DNA from: Pseudomonadota bacterium
GTDB lineage: Bacteria > Pseudomonadota > Gammaproteobacteria > Steroidobacterales > Steroidobacteraceae
Assembly (NCBI GenBank): GCA_021779875.1
Contig: JAJXZV010000431.1
Coordinates: forward strand, 1 to 8,936
DNA: 8,936 bases
Direction: 5' to 3'
Part shown: in pieces, positions 1 to 8,936 of the stretch
Layout: every line of letters begins with the position of its first letter
Position numbering within the stretch: the stretch's first letter is position 1
The notes under the pieces: model-generated
Database searches by the model: none
What the model was told of the DNA's origin: nothing
What the model saw: only the letters and a program-made list of their open reading frames with translations
Made by a program: the position numbers and the translations under genes

Positions 1-50
1 CCCCAGGCCCGCGATGAGCGCGCGGCGGCCGATGTTCCCGTCCGCCGAGC

Positions 51-54
<4 letters not shown>
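1..54 (-). CDS. 5' end of an unidentified gene with a Tat-like start (partial, runs off left edge)
   Basis: Only the first 18 codons are in the window; they read MSSADGNIGRRALIAGLG. A twin arginine followed by a hydrophobic stretch resembles the beginning of a Tat export signal, although the segment is too short to be sure and the third signal region is missing. The start is well supported. The ATG overlaps the stop of the upstream S9 peptidase gene as ATGA, and a strong GAGGAG ribosome site lies 7 bases ahead of it, inside the peptidase gene. Translational coupling with the peptidase is therefore likely, and the two probably share a transcript. The protein family cannot be named from this fragment. 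Confidence 0.6.
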
Positions 55-2093
<2,039 letters not shown>

Positions 2094-2272
2094 TCTTGTC
2101 GCCCGCAAAAGCTCAAGGGTAAACCACGGCGAGGTTGCGGGTCGACTCCGGTCCGGCGCTCGTCGATTCGCCGGGCTTCGATGGCCCCGTGGCGTTCGCC
2201 GGCGCGATGGTCCATGATGCGCGACTTCCACCGCACTTCGACGAAGTTTCTTCAGGGGATGTGATCTTCACC
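2094..2272. promoter_or_regulatory. Divergent intergenic region between the peptidase and the hydrolase-BKACE-aminotransferase operon
   Basis: These 179 bases separate two genes read outward, so promoters for both should lie here. I could not find a convincing -35/-10 pair on either strand. The segment around 2105-2126 is the least GC-rich part. A short palindrome sits at 2235-2247. An AGGGGA stretch at 2254-2259 is a possible but distant ribosome site for the start at 2273. Both flanking frames stay open into this region, but those extensions precede the signal peptides and are not believed to be coding. Confidence 0.5.
2235..2247. repeat. 13-bp inverted repeat, possible operator
   Basis: ACTTCG-A-CGAAGT has two perfect 6-base arms around one central base. 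It lies 25 bases upstream of the start of the plus-strand hydrolase gene and inside the divergent intergenic region, a position where a repressor or activator could control one or both directions. The symmetry is seen directly. Function as a protein binding site is a guess, because a palindrome of this size can occur by chance. Confidence 0.3.
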
Positions 2273-4858
2273 ATGAGACGCGCGCACGCTCAGCGCCGCC
2301 ACAAGGCGCGCGTGTTCGGGATCGCGGCCTGTCTCGGCATCGCGGCGACGGCGTTCGCCGACCGCGCACCCGTGCTGCGGCAGATCGGGGTGCCGCACGA
2401 CTATTACTTCCGCGAGATGTACCTGCCGCAGCTGACCAGCGGGCCGAGCGCGCTGGCCTGGTCGCCCGACGGGCAGTCGCTGGTCTATTCGATGGCCGGC
2501 AGCCTCTGGCGGCAACGCATCGACTCGGGCACGGCGGTCGAATTGACCGATGGGCCGGGCTACGACTATCAGCCGGACTGGTCCCCGGACGGCCGGCGCG
2601 TCGTATTCGTACGCTATCTCGGCGATGCGCTCGAGCTGTACGCGCTCGACCTCGCGTCGGGGACGGTGTCCGCGCTGACCCGCGGCGGCGACGTCAATCT
2701 CGAGCCCCGCTGGTCGCCCGACGGCCGGCGCCTCGCCTACGTCTCGACCCAGGGCACCGGGCGCTTTCACGTGTTCATCGGCGACCTGACCGACGGCGCG
2801 CTGAACGCCCGGCCCTGGCTCGCGGAGCGCAAGAGCGCGATCTACCGGTATTACTACGGCGCCTACGACCACGAGCTCAGCCCGACCTGGTCGCCCGACG
2901 GCCGGGACCTGATCTACGTCGGCAATCCCGAAACCCCGTACGGCACCGGCTCGCTGTGGCGGCGGCCGGTGGATGGGCACGCGGCGCCCATCCTGATCCA
3001 TCGCGAGGAGACCAGCTGGCGGGCGGCGCCCGACTGGTCGCCCGACGGCAAGCGCGTGCTCTATTCCTCGTACCAGGGACGACAGAGCCATCGGATCCGG
3101 GTCGTGACCGCGGCGGGCGAGGATCAGCCCCTGGCGCTGACCCACGGTGATTGGGACGACACGCACCCTCGTTGGTCGCCTCAGGCACTGAGATTCGCCT
3201 ACGTCTCCAATCGGAACAAGAACACCGAGATCGTCATCCAGGACGCCGTCGGCGGTGCGCAACGCACGCTCGAGGTCACCGAGCGCCGTTATCGGCGCGG
3301 CATGGGCACCCTGCAGCTGTCGATCGCGGACGCCGACGGTACGCCGGTCACCGCCCGGGTGGCGGTGTCCGGCGCCGACGGCCGCGCGTACGCGCCCGAC
3401 GATGCCCAGGTGCGCGCCGACGACTCGTTCGACCGCTCCAGGCAGGCCTTCGAGACTCATTATTTCCATGTCGGCGCGGCGGCGCGCGGCGCGCGCGTGA
3501 CGCTGCCCCCGGGACCGTCCGCCGTCACCGTCTGGTACGGCGACGGCCACGGGATCGCGCACGCGACGGCGCAGATCGCGGCCGGCGCGGCCACGCCGCT
3601 GCGGGTGACCCTGCGCAAGCTCGACCTGCCGCCGGAATTCGCCGCCTGGCGCAGCGGCGACGTTCACGTGCACATGAATTACGGCGGGACCTATCGAACG
3701 GAGCCCGCGGATCTGGTCGCGCAGGCCCGCGCGGAGGACCTGGACCTGGTCTTCGACCTGATCGTCAACAAGGAGGAGCGCGTACCCGACATTCGCTACT
3801 TCTCGCCGCTGCCCGATGCGGCTTCGACCCGGGACGTGCTGCTCGCCCATTCCCAGGAATATCACACGAGCTATTGGGGCCACCTCGGGATCCTCGGGCT
3901 CGGCGATCACTATCTGATCCCGGGATTCGCGGCCTATCCGTACACCGGCGCGGCGAGCCTGTATCCGGACAACGCGGCGGTCGCCGACCTCGCGCACGCA
4001 CAGGGCGGGATGGTCGGCTATGCGCACCCGTTCGACGCCGCGCCCGATCCCCGCCGGGACCCGGTCGTGACCAACGAACTGCCGATCGACGTCGCACTCG
4101 GCAAGGTCGACTACCTCGAGGTCACGGGCTTCAGCAATCACCGCGAGACGGCGTCGGTCTGGTATCGGCTGCTCGATTGCGGCTTCCGTCTGCCGGCCGC
4201 CGGCGGCACCGATGCGATGACCAACTACGCCTCGCTGCGCGGACCGGTGGGCCTCGCTCGCACCTACGTGCTGCCGGCGGCAGCGGCGGACTCGGGCCCG
4301 CTCGCGCGCGAACGGTCGTGGCTCGCGGGCCTGAAGGCCGGCCACAGCATCGCCACCAACGGGCCGCTGATCGGTTTCACGCTGGCCGATCGGCTGCCGG
4401 GCGATGAGATCGACCTCCCGGCCGGCAGACACGCGCTCCCCTACAAGGGCTGGCTGCGTTCGCTCACCGGCATCGATCATCTCGAGATCGTCCTGAACGG
4501 CCGGGTGGTGCGCACCATCGAGCTCGGCAAGGAGCGCTCCGCCGCTGATTTCGAGGGCGCCGTCACGCTCGATCGCAGCGGCTGGGTGCTGCTGCGCGCC
4601 TGGAACGAGCGGGCGACCCCCGACGTGTTCGATCTGTACCCCTATGCCACGACCACGCCGGTCTACGTGCAGGTGGGCGCCAGCCGCGTGCGGTCGAAGG
4701 AGGATGCCGACTATTTTCTCGCCTGGATCGGCAAGGCGAGGTCCGCGGCCGCCGCCAATCCGGACTACGACGACGAGGCCGAGCGCGACGCCGTGCTCGG
4801 CCACATCGACGCGGCCGCACGAATCTTCGAGGAGCGCCGCGCGCAGGCCGGGCGCTGA
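2273..4858 (+). CDS. Exported PD40/TolB-like propeller fused to a CehA/McbA-type PHP metallohydrolase
   Basis: 861 residues. An N-terminal signal peptide has a basic start, a hydrophobic core around GIAACLGIAATAFA and a likely cut before DR. Six PD40 blades follow, with WSPDG-type motifs at Trp63, 103, 147, 206, 255 and 301; the last reads WSPQA and has lost DG. Residues about 345-455 look like a beta-sandwich of the carboxypeptidase-regulatory kind. A PHP-type metallohydrolase region starts at about 460. Probable metal ligands are the HVH pair His465/His467, His526/His531/His537 in the SQEYH...GH stretch, His585 in GYAHPF and Asp647 in GGTDAM. The C-terminal portion is probably another beta domain. 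CehA/McbA relatives hydrolyse esters and carbamates such as carbaryl, but this protein's substrate is unknown. The ATG at 2273 is chosen because it places the signal peptide first; an earlier in-frame start at 2135 would bury it. The next gene starts 30 bases downstream, indicating an operon. Confidence 0.85.
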   Translation: MRRAHAQRRHKARVFGIAACLGIAATAFADRAPVLRQIGVPHDYYFREMYLPQLTSGPSALAWSPDGQSLVYSMAGSLWRQRIDSGTAVELTDGPGYDYQPDWSPDGRRVVFVRYLGDALELYALDLASGTVSALTRGGDVNLEPRWSPDGRRLAYVSTQGTGRFHVFIGDLTDGALNARPWLAERKSAIYRYYYGAYDHELSPTWSPDGRDLIYVGNPETPYGTGSLWRRPVDGHAAPILIHREETSWRAAPDWSPDGKRVLYSSYQGRQSHRIRVVTAAGEDQPLALTHGDWDDTHPRWSPQALRFAYVSNRNKNTEIVIQDAVGGAQRTLEVTERRYRRGMGTLQLSIADADGTPVTARVAVSGADGRAYAPDDAQVRADDSFDRSRQAFETHYFHVGAAARGARVTLPPGPSAVTVWYGDGHGIAHATAQIAAGAATPLRVTLRKLDLPPEFAAWRSGDVHVHMNYGGTYRTEPADLVAQARAEDLDLVFDLIVNKEERVPDIRYFSPLPDAASTRDVLLAHSQEYHTSYWGHLGILGLGDHYLIPGFAAYPYTGAASLYPDNAAVADLAHAQGGMVGYAHPFDAAPDPRRDPVVTNELPIDVALGKVDYLEVTGFSNHRETASVWYRLLDCGFRLPAAGGTDAMTNYASLRGPVGLARTYVLPAAAADSGPLARERSWLAGLKAGHSIATNGPLIGFTLADRLPGDEIDLPAGRHALPYKGWLRSLTGIDHLEIVLNGRVVRTIELGKERSAADFEGAVTLDRSGWVLLRAWNERATPDVFDLYPYATTTPVYVQVGASRVRSKEDADYFLAWIGKARSAAAANPDYDDEAERDAVLGHIDAAARIFEERRAQAGR

Positions 4859-4876
4859 AATTCGCGAGCCAGACAC

Positions 4877-4881
4877 AGGAG
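4877..4881 (+). promoter_or_regulatory. Ribosome binding site of the BKACE gene
   Basis: AGGAG lies 7 bases before the ATG at 4889, in the 30-base gap after the hydrolase gene. It is the clearest ribosome site of the three-gene group and fixes the BKACE start. Confidence 0.75.
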
Positions 4882-4888
4882 ACAACGC

Positions 4889-5764
4889 ATGAACCACGAC
4901 GTGATGATCACCTGCGCCGTCACCGGCGGCGGCGACACCACCAAGAAGAGCCCGCACGTACCGGTCACGCCCGCGCAGATCGCCGATGCCTGCATCACCG
5001 CCGCGCGGGCCGGGGCGGCGATCGCGCACGTTCACGTCCGCGATCCGGCGACCGGCCAGGGCACCCGCAACGTCGCCTACTACCGCGAGGTCGTGGCCCG
5101 GGTGGCCGACAGCGGCGTCGACGTGGTGCTGAACCTCACGACCGGCATGGGCGGCGATTTCACGCTCGGCGACCCCGACCCGCTGGTCGCCGGGCCGGGC
5201 ACCGATTTCGTGGGCCCCGCGGCGCGCCTCGAGCACATCGAGCTGCTGCGCCCGCCGATCTGCAGCCTGGATTGCGGCAGCATGAACTTCGGCGACCAGG
5301 TGTTCATGAACTCCGTCGCCCACGTGCGCACCATGGCCGGACGCATCCAGGAACTCGGCGTCCGGCCCGAGCTCGAGGTGTTCGATCTGGGCCACGTGCG
5401 GCTCGCCAATCAGATCGCCGCCGAGGGCTTGGTGAGCGCCCCGGCGCTCTACCAGGTGTGCCTGGGGGTGCCCTGGGGCGCGGGCGCCGACACCCGCTCG
5501 ATGCTGGCCATGGTGGATTCGCTGCCCGCGGGGGCCATCTGGAGCGGCTTCGGCCTCGGGCGCATGCAGATGCCGATGGTCGCCCAGGCGGTGCTGCTCG
5601 GCGGCAACGTGCGCGTGGGACTCGAGGACAATCTCTTCCTCGACAAGGGCCGGCTCGCCACCAACGCCGAGCTGGTCGGCCGGGCCGTGGAGATCATCGA
5701 GCGATTGGGCGCGCGCGTAATCGGACCCCAGGCGGTTCGCGCGCGGCTGAATCTGGCGGGCTGA
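4889..5764 (+). CDS. Beta-keto acid cleavage enzyme (BKACE, DUF849 family)
   Basis: 291 residues, full length for the family. BKACE enzymes are zinc-dependent cytoplasmic TIM barrels that condense a beta-keto acid with acetyl-CoA and cleave it to acetoacetate and a new acyl-CoA. Known members act on 3-keto-5-aminohexanoate (Kce, lysine fermentation) or dehydrocarnitine (carnitine breakdown). Seen here are the N-terminal signature [10 protein letters not shown], the metal pair His47/His49 in HVHVRD, and RVGLEDN with Arg242, Glu246 and Asp247. From memory these match Kce His46, His48, Arg226, Glu230 and Asp231, with the same spacing. The active site therefore looks intact. The N-terminus resembles the carnitine-type members as I remember them, but no carnitine dehydrogenase or betainyl-CoA thioesterase gene is in the window, so the substrate is left open. 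An aminotransferase gene 29 bases downstream suggests an amino-derived keto acid. Annotation pipelines would probably call it a 3-keto-5-aminohexanoate cleavage protein. Confidence 0.93.
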   Translation: MNHDVMITCAVTGGGDTTKKSPHVPVTPAQIADACITAARAGAAIAHVHVRDPATGQGTRNVAYYREVVARVADSGVDVVLNLTTGMGGDFTLGDPDPLVAGPGTDFVGPAARLEHIELLRPPICSLDCGSMNFGDQVFMNSVAHVRTMAGRIQELGVRPELEVFDLGHVRLANQIAAEGLVSAPALYQVCLGVPWGAGADTRSMLAMVDSLPAGAIWSGFGLGRMQMPMVAQAVLLGGNVRVGLEDNLFLDKGRLATNAELVGRAVEIIERLGARVIGPQAVRARLNLAG

Positions 5765-5793
5765 ACTCAACGATCATCGGGAAACCATCGACC

Positions 5794-7167
5794 ATGACGA
5801 CGAACAAGAGCATGCGCAAATCCGACGCCGGCTGGGTCGCGGATCCGAAGACCGGCATCGGGCTGCCGAAGGTGGCCTACGGCAAGGGCATCTACGTCTA
5901 CGACGTGCACGGCAACCGCTATATCGACGCCTCCGGCGGCCCCGCGGTGTATTCGCTGGGCCATGGCAACGAGGAGGTCAACGAAGCGCTCAAACGTCAG
6001 CTCGACAAGATCGCGCACGGCTATCGCTACACCTTCACGAGCGACGCCCTCGAGGAACTGGAGTCCCTGGTGACCGAGGCCTGCGGGGCCGACTTCGCCG
6101 ACATGGTGTTCGTGACCGGCGGCTCCGAGGCGGTCGAAGGGGCGCTCAAGATCGCCCTCCAGTACCACACCGCCCGCGGCGAAAAGAGCCGCCGGCGGTT
6201 CATCTCGCGCCGGCGCTCCTGGCACGGCAACACGCTCGGGGCCCTGGGCGTGTCGGAATTCCTGGACCGCCGCGCCGCATTCGAAGGGGCGCTGGTCGAG
6301 GCCTCGCACGTCTCGGCGGCGAACGCCTACCGCCCGCCGCCGGGCGTGCGGCCCGCGGACATCGCGGCCTTCTGCGCGGCCGAACTGGCCGCCGAGATCG
6401 AGCGCCTCGGTCCGCAGCACGTAGCGGCCTTCATCTTCGAGCCGGTGGTCGGCGCGGCGGGCGGCGTGGTTCCGGCGCCGCCGGGTTACGCCAAGGCGAT
6501 GCGCGAGGTCTGCACGCGCTACGGCGTACTGATGATCGCCGACGAGGTGATGTGCGGATCGGGACGCTGCGGGACGTGGCGGGCCCTGGAGTTCGACGGC
6601 GTGGAACCCGACATCATGCCGATCGCGAAGGGTCTCGGCGGCGGCTACGTACCCCTCGGGGCCACCGTGTATCACCGCCGCGTCGCCGACGTGCTCTTCG
6701 ACGTCGATGGCGGTCCGATGACCGGCCATACCTTCACCGGCCACACGCTCGCCTGCGCGGCCGGGGTGGCGGTGCAGAGGATCATCCGGCGCGACGACCT
6801 GCTGGCGCGCGTGCGCCGCGGCGGGGCGATCCTCATGAGGCGGCTCGGCGAGGAATTGCGCGATCTGCCGGAGGTCGGCGACATTCGCGGCCGGGGCTAC
6901 TTCATCGGCGTCGAATTCGTCGCCGACCCGAAGACCAAGGAGCCGTTCCCGGCCGCGCTGGGCGTCTGCGGACGCATCGTGCGCGCGGCCGCCGCGGACG
7001 ATGGCCTGCTCTGCTATCCATCGCCGACCAACGTCGACGGCGTCAACGGGGACACGACCATCCTCGCGCCGCCGTACAACACCACCGACGAGGAACTCGA
7101 GGAGATCGCGGTGAAGTACGGCCGGGCCGTCCGCAAGGTCATCGGCGAGGTGCGCACGTCGCGATGA
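5794..7167 (+). CDS. Class III PLP-dependent aminotransferase (omega-amino acid / aspartate aminotransferase family)
   Basis: 457 residues, normal length for fold-type I class III aminotransferases, which move an amino group from omega- or beta-amino acids or amines to a keto acid such as pyruvate or 2-oxoglutarate. Visible motifs in order are GGSEA (Gly110-Ser111-Glu112, cofactor phosphate region), WHGNT (His144, stacking on the PLP ring), IADEV (Asp250, pyridine nitrogen), the GSGRCG turn (Arg258), IAKGLGGGY with Schiff-base Lys279, and TGHTFTGH with Thr313 as the probable phosphate-binding threonine from the other subunit. The turn has Cys259 where RTG is usual. The ATG at 5794 is chosen because family homology starts here; the frame is open upstream through the BKACE gene, but that part is an out-of-frame shadow. 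The ribosome site is weak (CGGGA-like), so coupling to BKACE, 29 bases upstream, is possible. The substrate cannot be read from the sequence; a beta-amino acid yielding the BKACE substrate is the favoured inference. Confidence 0.93.
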   Translation: MTTNKSMRKSDAGWVADPKTGIGLPKVAYGKGIYVYDVHGNRYIDASGGPAVYSLGHGNEEVNEALKRQLDKIAHGYRYTFTSDALEELESLVTEACGADFADMVFVTGGSEAVEGALKIALQYHTARGEKSRRRFISRRRSWHGNTLGALGVSEFLDRRAAFEGALVEASHVSAANAYRPPPGVRPADIAAFCAAELAAEIERLGPQHVAAFIFEPVVGAAGGVVPAPPGYAKAMREVCTRYGVLMIADEVMCGSGRCGTWRALEFDGVEPDIMPIAKGLGGGYVPLGATVYHRRVADVLFDVDGGPMTGHTFTGHTLACAAGVAVQRIIRRDDLLARVRRGGAILMRRLGEELRDLPEVGDIRGRGYFIGVEFVADPKTKEPFPAALGVCGRIVRAAAADDGLLCYPSPTNVDGVNGDTTILAPPYNTTDEELEEIAVKYGRAVRKVIGEVRTSR

Positions 7168-7177
7168 CGCGCCCGCC

Positions 7178-7870
7178 TCAGGCCCTTTGCGGGGCGCCGA
7201 TGAGGCGGTAGACCCGCGCGCCGATCAATGCGCCGGCGATCGGCGCCACCCAGAACAGCCACAGCTGCGCGAGCGCCCAGCCGCCCTGGAAGAGGGCGAC
7301 GCCGGTGCTGCGCGCCGGATTCACGGACGTGTTGGTCACCGGGATGCTGATCAGATGGATCAGCGTCAGGCACAGACCGATCGCGATCGGCGCGAAGCCC
7401 CGGGGCGCGCGCTCGTCCGTCGCGCCGAGGATCACGACCAAGAACATCGCCGTCATCACGATCTCGCAGGTCAACGCCGCCGACAGCGAGTAGCCGCCGG
7501 GCGAATGCGCGCCGTAGCCGTTGGTCGCGAATCCGGCGGCGGCGTCGAATCCGGCCTTGCCGCTCGCGATCAGAAAGAGCACGCCGCCCGCGGCGACGGC
7601 GCCGAGCACCTGCGCCGCGACGTAGGGCAGGACCTGCGCCGCGGGGAACCGCCCGCCGGCCCAGAGCCCGATCGACACCGCCGGATTCAGGTGGCCGCCC
7701 GAAATGTGTCCGACCGCGTACGCCATGGTCAGGACCGTCAATCCGAAGGCCAGCGCGACCCCCGCGAACCCGATGCCGAGTCCGGGGAAGGCCGCCGCCA
7801 GGACGGCGCTGCCGCAGCCGCCCAACACCAGCCAGAAGGTTCCTACCAACTCAGCCAGATACTTGTTCAT
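7178..7870 (-). CDS. aqpZ: Aquaporin Z (water channel)
   Basis: A 230-residue inner-membrane water channel with six transmembrane helices and two half-helices. Both NPA motifs are present, HLNPAVS (Asn62) and SVNPARS (Asn184). The selectivity filter residues Phe42, His172, Thr181 and Arg187 correspond to Phe43, His174, Thr183 and Arg189 of E. coli AqpZ, the water-specific rather than glycerol-conducting pattern. Long stretches such as [19 protein letters not shown] match the E. coli protein as remembered, so the symbol is assigned with confidence. The start at 7870 gives an N-terminus ([15 protein letters not shown]) aligned with AqpZ. A GGGGGCG stretch just upstream is an imperfect ribosome site. 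The gene ends 10 bases from the end of the convergent aminotransferase gene, with no recognisable terminator between them. It appears functionally unrelated to its neighbours and probably has its own promoter in 7871-8008. Confidence 0.97.
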   Translation of the reverse strand: MNKYLAELVGTFWLVLGGCGSAVLAAAFPGLGIGFAGVALAFGLTVLTMAYAVGHISGGHLNPAVSIGLWAGGRFPAAQVLPYVAAQVLGAVAAGGVLFLIASGKAGFDAAAGFATNGYGAHSPGGYSLSAALTCEIVMTAMFLVVILGATDERAPRGFAPIAIGLCLTLIHLISIPVTNTSVNPARSTGVALFQGGWALAQLWLFWVAPIAGALIGARVYRLIGAPQRA

Positions 7871-8008
7871 GACGCCCCCGAGAGGTTGAGGTTGGACGTT
7901 CAGCGGTCAGGCACCGCATTAGCCTAGCGAACTTGGGCGCCGCAGGCGAATCCGCCCCTCACCCCGGGACACGACGAGCCGCGGTCTCCGCCATCTCGAT
8001 CGCGGCCC
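7871..8008. other. Intergenic gap upstream of aquaporin, downstream of the DUF885 gene
   Basis: 138 bases without a gene. It should hold the aquaporin promoter. On the minus strand a GCTAAT at about 7917-7922 is a weak -10 candidate without a good -35 partner. A small hairpin, GGCG-AATC-CGCC, lies at 7945-7956 but has no following T-run on either strand, so it is not called a terminator. Nothing else is recognised here. Confidence 0.4.
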
Positions 8009-8936
8009 TCATAACACCGGGCTGTCGCCGCCGAGCAGGGCCTTGCGCACGATCGGCAGCGGCACGCCGCCCTGGTCGAGGAACCGGCTGTGGAACTTCT
8101 CCAGCGAGAACGCGGCCCCTTCGCGCTCCTGCGCGTCCGCGCGCAGCTTCAGGATCATCAGTTTGCCGAGCGTGTAATAGAGGTAGGTGGGATCGCTCGT
8201 GCCGCGCTTGGTCTCCACCAGGCCGACGGCGCGCGATTGATAGCCCTCGCGGACGAAGAACTGCACGGCCTGATCCATCGTCATGCGTCCGGTGTGCATC
8301 TTGATGCCGACGATGAACCGCGCGTCGCGCAGCAGCGCATCCGTCAGTTGGCCGAGCCGGATCAGCTTGCTCTCGCGCTCGTCCTTCGCGCCCCATCCAG
8401 GATGCCCATACCCCTCGTCGAGCATCATCTGCTCGCAGTAGTGCGCCCACCCCTCGACGTTGCTGTTGGAGTACAGCATCTTGCGGACCCGCGACTGCAG
8501 CCGCGGCGTGTAGAGGAACTGCACGTAATGTCCCGGGTAGGCCTCGTGAATCGCCGTGGAGACGATGGTGCCGACGTTGAAGGCCGCCATGCTCTCGCGG
8601 ATGCGCGCCGCCGGCCAGCCGGCCTCGGGCACGGTCACGTTGAAGAAAGCCGCCTTGGAGCCGGTTTCGTAGGCGCCCGGGGTGTCCATCGAGGCGAACG
8701 TGGTGGCGCGCATGAACGGCGGGGTCTCCTCGAGGATCGGCCGCACGTCGGTGGGGATGACCACGATCTTTCGGGTCCGGACGAACTCGATCAGGCTATC
8801 GAACGTGCCCTGGAAGGCGCGCAGCAGCTGATCCGGGGGGCCGTGGTCGTCGCGCAACTCCTCGAGCACCTGCGCAGGAGCCTTGCGCGGATCCAACTGC
8901 CGGGCCGTCTCGCGAAATGCCGCCTGATTCCGGCGC
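8009..8936 (-). CDS. DUF885 family metallopeptidase-like protein (C-terminal part, runs off right edge)
   Basis: The frame is open from the stop at 8009 to the window edge, about 309 residues of a family whose members usually have around 600; the N-terminal half and any signal peptide lie outside. A TTG at 8894-8896 is not the true start, since family-like sequence (RRNQAAFRETARQLDPRKAP) continues upstream of it. The fragment holds the family hallmark HEAYPGHYVQ (first His at 8546-8548), an HExxxGH motif typical of zinc peptidases. It is followed by NVEGWAHYCEQ, whose Glu at 8453-8455 is a plausible third metal ligand as in gluzincins. DUF885 proteins are frequent in Xanthomonadales-type genomes and often carry lipoprotein or Sec signals; peptidase activity is inferred from the motif and substrates are poorly known. 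The gene is followed by a 138-base gap before the aquaporin on the same strand. Confidence 0.9.
   Translation of the reverse strand, partial: RRNQAAFRETARQLDPRKAPAQVLEELRDDHGPPDQLLRAFQGTFDSLIEFVRTRKIVVIPTDVRPILEETPPFMRATTFASMDTPGAYETGSKAAFFNVTVPEAGWPAARIRESMAAFNVGTIVSTAIHEAYPGHYVQFLYTPRLQSRVRKMLYSNSNVEGWAHYCEQMMLDEGYGHPGWGAKDERESKLIRLGQLTDALLRDARFIVGIKMHTGRMTMDQAVQFFVREGYQSRAVGLVETKRGTSDPTYLYYTLGKLMILKLRADAQEREGAAFSLEKFHSRFLDQGGVPLPIVRKALLGGDSPVL

Noticed and set aside
2135..2272. Upstream in-frame start for the PD40-PHP hydrolase
   Set aside because: It would put 46 unrelated residues before an evident signal peptide, so the ATG at 2273 is preferred. The same reasoning rejects the 2231 start of the S9 peptidase.
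4889..5764. Naming the BKACE gene as kce or as the carnitine gene cdhC
   Set aside because: The catalytic residues show the family, not the substrate. None of the partner genes of lysine fermentation or carnitine breakdown is in the window.
2252..5770. A 1172-codon open frame on the minus strand covering the hydrolase and BKACE genes
   Set aside because: It is a shadow of high-GC coding sequence. The two plus-strand genes lie in the same frame, so the same antisense frame stays open across both. Its translation is low-complexity, rich in Arg, Gly, Ala and His, with no recognisable domain, while the plus-strand proteins have clear motifs.
5272..5793. N-terminal extension of the aminotransferase frame back through the BKACE gene
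   Set aside because: The extension reads the BKACE gene in the wrong frame and gives Arg-rich nonsense. Aminotransferase-like sequence begins just after the ATG at 5794.
7187..7927. Plus-strand open frame opposite aquaporin
   Set aside because: It lies antisense to an unmistakable AqpZ and is a compositional shadow without domain features.
7945..7956. GGCG-AATC-CGCC hairpin as a terminator of the DUF885 gene
   Set aside because: The stem is only 4 bp and no T-run follows on the minus strand. Such small hairpins are common by chance in GC-rich DNA.

Overview
The window is a gene-dense stretch of high-GC bacterial chromosome. Two genes begin with Sec-type signal peptides, one partial gene has a Tat-like start, and the aquaporin is very close to enterobacterial AqpZ. 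Together these suggest a Gram-negative proteobacterium, perhaps a high-GC gammaproteobacterium of the Xanthomonadales/Steroidobacter kind. That placement is inferred from composition and gene types only. I see no RNA genes, insertion sequences, CRISPR arrays or phage genes.

Layout. On the minus strand at the left edge lie the first 18 codons of a gene with a twin-arginine-like start (1-54). It overlaps by ATGA the end of an exported S9 prolyl-oligopeptidase-family peptidase (51-2093). A divergent intergenic region (2094-2272) contains a 13-bp near-perfect palindrome. A plus-strand group of three closely spaced genes follows: an exported protein joining a PD40/TolB-like propeller to a CehA/McbA-type PHP metallohydrolase (2273-4858), a beta-keto acid cleavage enzyme (BKACE, DUF849; 4889-5764) and a class III PLP aminotransferase (5794-7167). 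The aminotransferase converges, 10 bp apart, on a minus-strand aquaporin Z gene (7178-7870). After a 138-bp gap, the C-terminal part of a DUF885 metallopeptidase-like protein (8009 to beyond 8936) runs off the right edge.

How the genes may work together (inference). The aminotransferase-BKACE pair reads as a two-step cytoplasmic route: deaminate a beta-amino acid to a beta-keto acid, then cleave it with acetyl-CoA to acetoacetate and a new acyl-CoA. The exported hydrolase ahead of them could release the substrate from an amide, ester or peptide outside the cytoplasm. The flanking S9 and DUF885 proteins fit a peptide-scavenging setting. No transporter, dehydrogenase or regulator for such a pathway lies in the window, and the substrate cannot be read from the sequence. 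This cassette is the most interesting part of the window.
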